In this document: piece after piece, positions 62,594 through 64,000 of the stretch
How positions within the stretch are numbered: position 1 is the stretch's first letter
Layout: each line of letters begins with the position of its first letter
Origin: Streptomyces antibioticus
GTDB lineage: Bacteria > Actinomycetota > Actinomycetes > Streptomycetales > Streptomycetaceae
NCBI RefSeq assembly: GCF_001514065.1
Contig: NZ_KQ948423.1
Span: 1,064,314 to 1,128,313 of the forward strand
Direction: 5' to 3'
Length of the DNA stretch: 64,000 nt
Program-made: the position numbers and the translations under genes
The notes under the pieces: generated by a model
What the model saw: the letters and a program-made list of their open reading frames with translations, nothing else
Databases searched by the model: none
Told to the model about the DNA's origin: nothing

Positions 62594-63906
62594 TGGCCCT
62601 CACCGGGCGCGCCGCCCTCCTCGCGGCCCTGGGCTCGATCCCCGTAGGCATCTGGGACCCCGGCCTCACGGGCCTCCTCGCCGTGAACGCCCCCCTGGCG
62701 GTGGCCTGCGCCTGCGACTTCGCCCTCGCGGCCCCCGTACGACGCCTGGGCCTGACCCGCTCCGGCGACACCTCCGTAAGGCTGGGCGAGACGGCCGAAG
62801 TGACACTCACCGTCACCAACCCCTCAGACCGCCGTCCGCTCCGCGCCCACCTGCGCGACGCCTGGCCCCCCAGCAGCTGGCTCCCCGGTACCGAGGTCGA
62901 AGCCTCCCGCCACCGCCTCACCGTCCCCCCGGGCGAACGCCGCCGCGTCACGACCCGCCTGCGCCCCACCCGCCGAGGCGACCGCCAGGCGGACCGAGTG
63001 ACGATCCGTTCCTACGGCCCACTGGGCCTCTTCTCCCGCCAGGGCACCCACAAAGTCCCCTGGACGGTACGCGTCCTGCCCCCCTTCACCAGCCGCAAGC
63101 ACCTCCCGTCCAAGCTCGCCCGCCTCCGCGAACTCGACGGCCGCACCAGCGTCCTCACCCGCGGCGAAGGCACAGAATTCGACAGTCTGCGCGAGTACGT
63201 CCCCGGCGACGACACCCGCTCCATCGACTGGCGCGCCACAGCCCGCCAGTCCTCGGTCGCCGTACGCACCTGGCGTCCCGAACGCGACCGCCACATCCTC
63301 GTCGTCCTCGACACCGGCCGCACCTCCGCAGGCCGCGTGGGCGACGCCCCACGCCTCGACGCCTCCATGGACGCGGCCCTGCTGCTGGCAGCGCTCGCCT
63401 CCCGAGCCGGCGACCGCGTCGACCTCCTCGCTTATGACCGCCGCGTCCGCGCCCTGGTCCAGGGCCGCACGGCGAAAGACGTCCTCCCGTCCCTGGTCAA
63501 CGCGATGGCCACACTCGAACCGGAACTGGTCGAAACAGACGCACGCGGTCTTACGGCCACTGCACTCAGGACGGCCCCCCGCCGCTCCCTGATCGTGCTC
63601 CTGACCACTCTCGACGCAGCTCCCGTCGAGGAGGGCCTGCTCCCCGTCCTCTCCCAACTCACCCAACGCCACACGGTTCTCCTGGCATCGGTGGCCGACC
63701 CCTACGTCTCCCGCATGGCGGCTTCACGCGGAAACACCGACGCCGTCTACGAAGCCGCGGCTGCCGCACAGGCACAAAACGAACGTCATCGCACCGCAGA
63801 CCAACTCCGCCGACACGGTGTGACCGTCGTCGACGCGACCCCCGATGATCTGGCGCCGGCACTCGCGGACGCATACCTGGCTCTCAAGACAGCGGGACGC
63901 CTGTAA
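62593..63906 (+). CDS. DUF58-domain (VWA-like) protein
   Basis: 437 residues. Two N-terminal hydrophobic segments, a beta-rich region (VTLTVTNPSDRRPL) and the DUF58 motif EFDSLREYVPGDDTRSIDWRATAR, then a VWA-like domain with D-T-G in LVVLDTGRTSAG. Partner of the MoxR ATPase. Last gene of the operon; two hairpins follow. Confidence 0.92.
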   Translation: MALTGRAALLAALGSIPVGIWDPGLTGLLAVNAPLAVACACDFALAAPVRRLGLTRSGDTSVRLGETAEVTLTVTNPSDRRPLRAHLRDAWPPSSWLPGTEVEASRHRLTVPPGERRRVTTRLRPTRRGDRQADRVTIRSYGPLGLFSRQGTHKVPWTVRVLPPFTSRKHLPSKLARLRELDGRTSVLTRGEGTEFDSLREYVPGDDTRSIDWRATARQSSVAVRTWRPERDRHILVVLDTGRTSAGRVGDAPRLDASMDAALLLAALASRAGDRVDLLAYDRRVRALVQGRTAKDVLPSLVNAMATLEPELVETDARGLTATALRTAPRRSLIVLLTTLDAAPVEEGLLPVLSQLTQRHTVLLASVADPYVSRMAASRGNTDAVYEAAAAAQAQNERHRTADQLRRHGVTVVDATPDDLAPALADAYLALKTAGRL

Positions 63907-63930
63907 TCCAGAACTGAAAGGGACCAAAAA

Positions 63931-63991
63931 GGAGGGCTTCCAGGCCCTCCGGAAACACAAAAAGGCCCACGCCTAATGGCGTGGGCCTTTT
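63931..63991 (+). terminator. Double hairpin terminator after the MoxR-DUF58 operon
   Basis: The first hairpin has a 7-bp stem (63931-63937 with 63944-63950). The second is a perfect 14-bp stem with a TAAT loop (63960-63991) ending in TTTTC. It is the strongest terminator in the window. Confidence 0.9.
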
Positions 63992-64000
63992 CTAAAATTT

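Overview
The window is high-GC actinobacterial DNA and almost certainly a core-chromosome segment of a Streptomyces. The evidence is the strong third-position G+C, very rare TTA codons, a tandem pair of PkaA/PkaB-type kinases, the mtrA-mtrB-lpqB cluster, the 180-kDa-class NAD-glutamate dehydrogenase, secA, hpf, prfB, ftsEX and smpB-ssrA in a conserved order, and an LAxTG-type sortase substrate. It begins inside a secreted GH3 beta-glucosidase gene and ends just after a strong terminator.

Layout. 1-5.8 kb: secreted and envelope functions (GH3 glycosidase, PBP4-type D,D-peptidase, PHB-depolymerase-like esterase, DUF4232 lipoprotein). 5.9-11.3 kb: minus-strand trans-translation and division block, tmRNA (ssrA), smpB, a PDZ/S41 protease (ctpA-like, with a TTA codon), ftsX and ftsE. 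A solitary TnpB transposon sits between the protease and ftsX, with its right end at the ftsX stop codon. 11.5-17 kb: small zinc-ribbon membrane protein, LAETG wall protein, prfB, then kinases pkaB and pkaA. 17.3-21 kb: a divergent gene for an FHA-bearing, EccC/EssC-like ATPase, a plausible reader of the kinases' phosphothreonine marks. 21.2-24.8 kb: a sugar ABC importer without its own ATPase, whose first permease carries a large extracytoplasmic insert. 25-34.9 kb: cell-envelope polymer genes (GT2-TagF fusion, GT87 membrane transferase, galE, TagGH-like exporter, GtrA) interspersed with ohr/ohrR, an ADP-ribosylglycohydrolase and a TetR regulator. 35-43.7 kb: NAD-GDH, a DJ-1/PfpI protein, a HAD hydrolase and two actinobacterial hypothetical genes. 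43.8-51.9 kb: secA, GNAT, YcaQ-like glycosylase, orphan NarL-type regulator, hpf, comF. 52-57 kb: lpqB-mtrB-mtrA. 57-63.9 kb: mtnA, then a five-gene plus-strand operon (membrane protein, DUF4129, DUF4350, MoxR ATPase, DUF58) closed by a double hairpin.

How the parts work together. Most genes serve translation quality control (SmpB/tmRNA, RF2, HPF), secretion and envelope building (SecA, TagGH, TagF-like, GalE, PBP4, LpqB-MtrAB, FtsEX) or signalling (PkaA/B with the FHA ATPase). Regulatory DNA that can be read directly includes a near-perfect 26-bp palindrome between ohr and ohrR, a pair of 25-bp repeats between the TetR gene and the tagGH-like operon, and a palindrome upstream of mtrA.

The most novel-looking items are the TnpB element with its readable omegaRNA end and implied guide, the MalF-P2-like insert in the sugar permease, the FHA/EccC-like ATPase facing the kinases, the low-complexity insertion in ComF, and a 21-bp tandem repeat that encodes heptads in an alternative frame after galE. 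I found no CRISPR array, prophage or tRNA.
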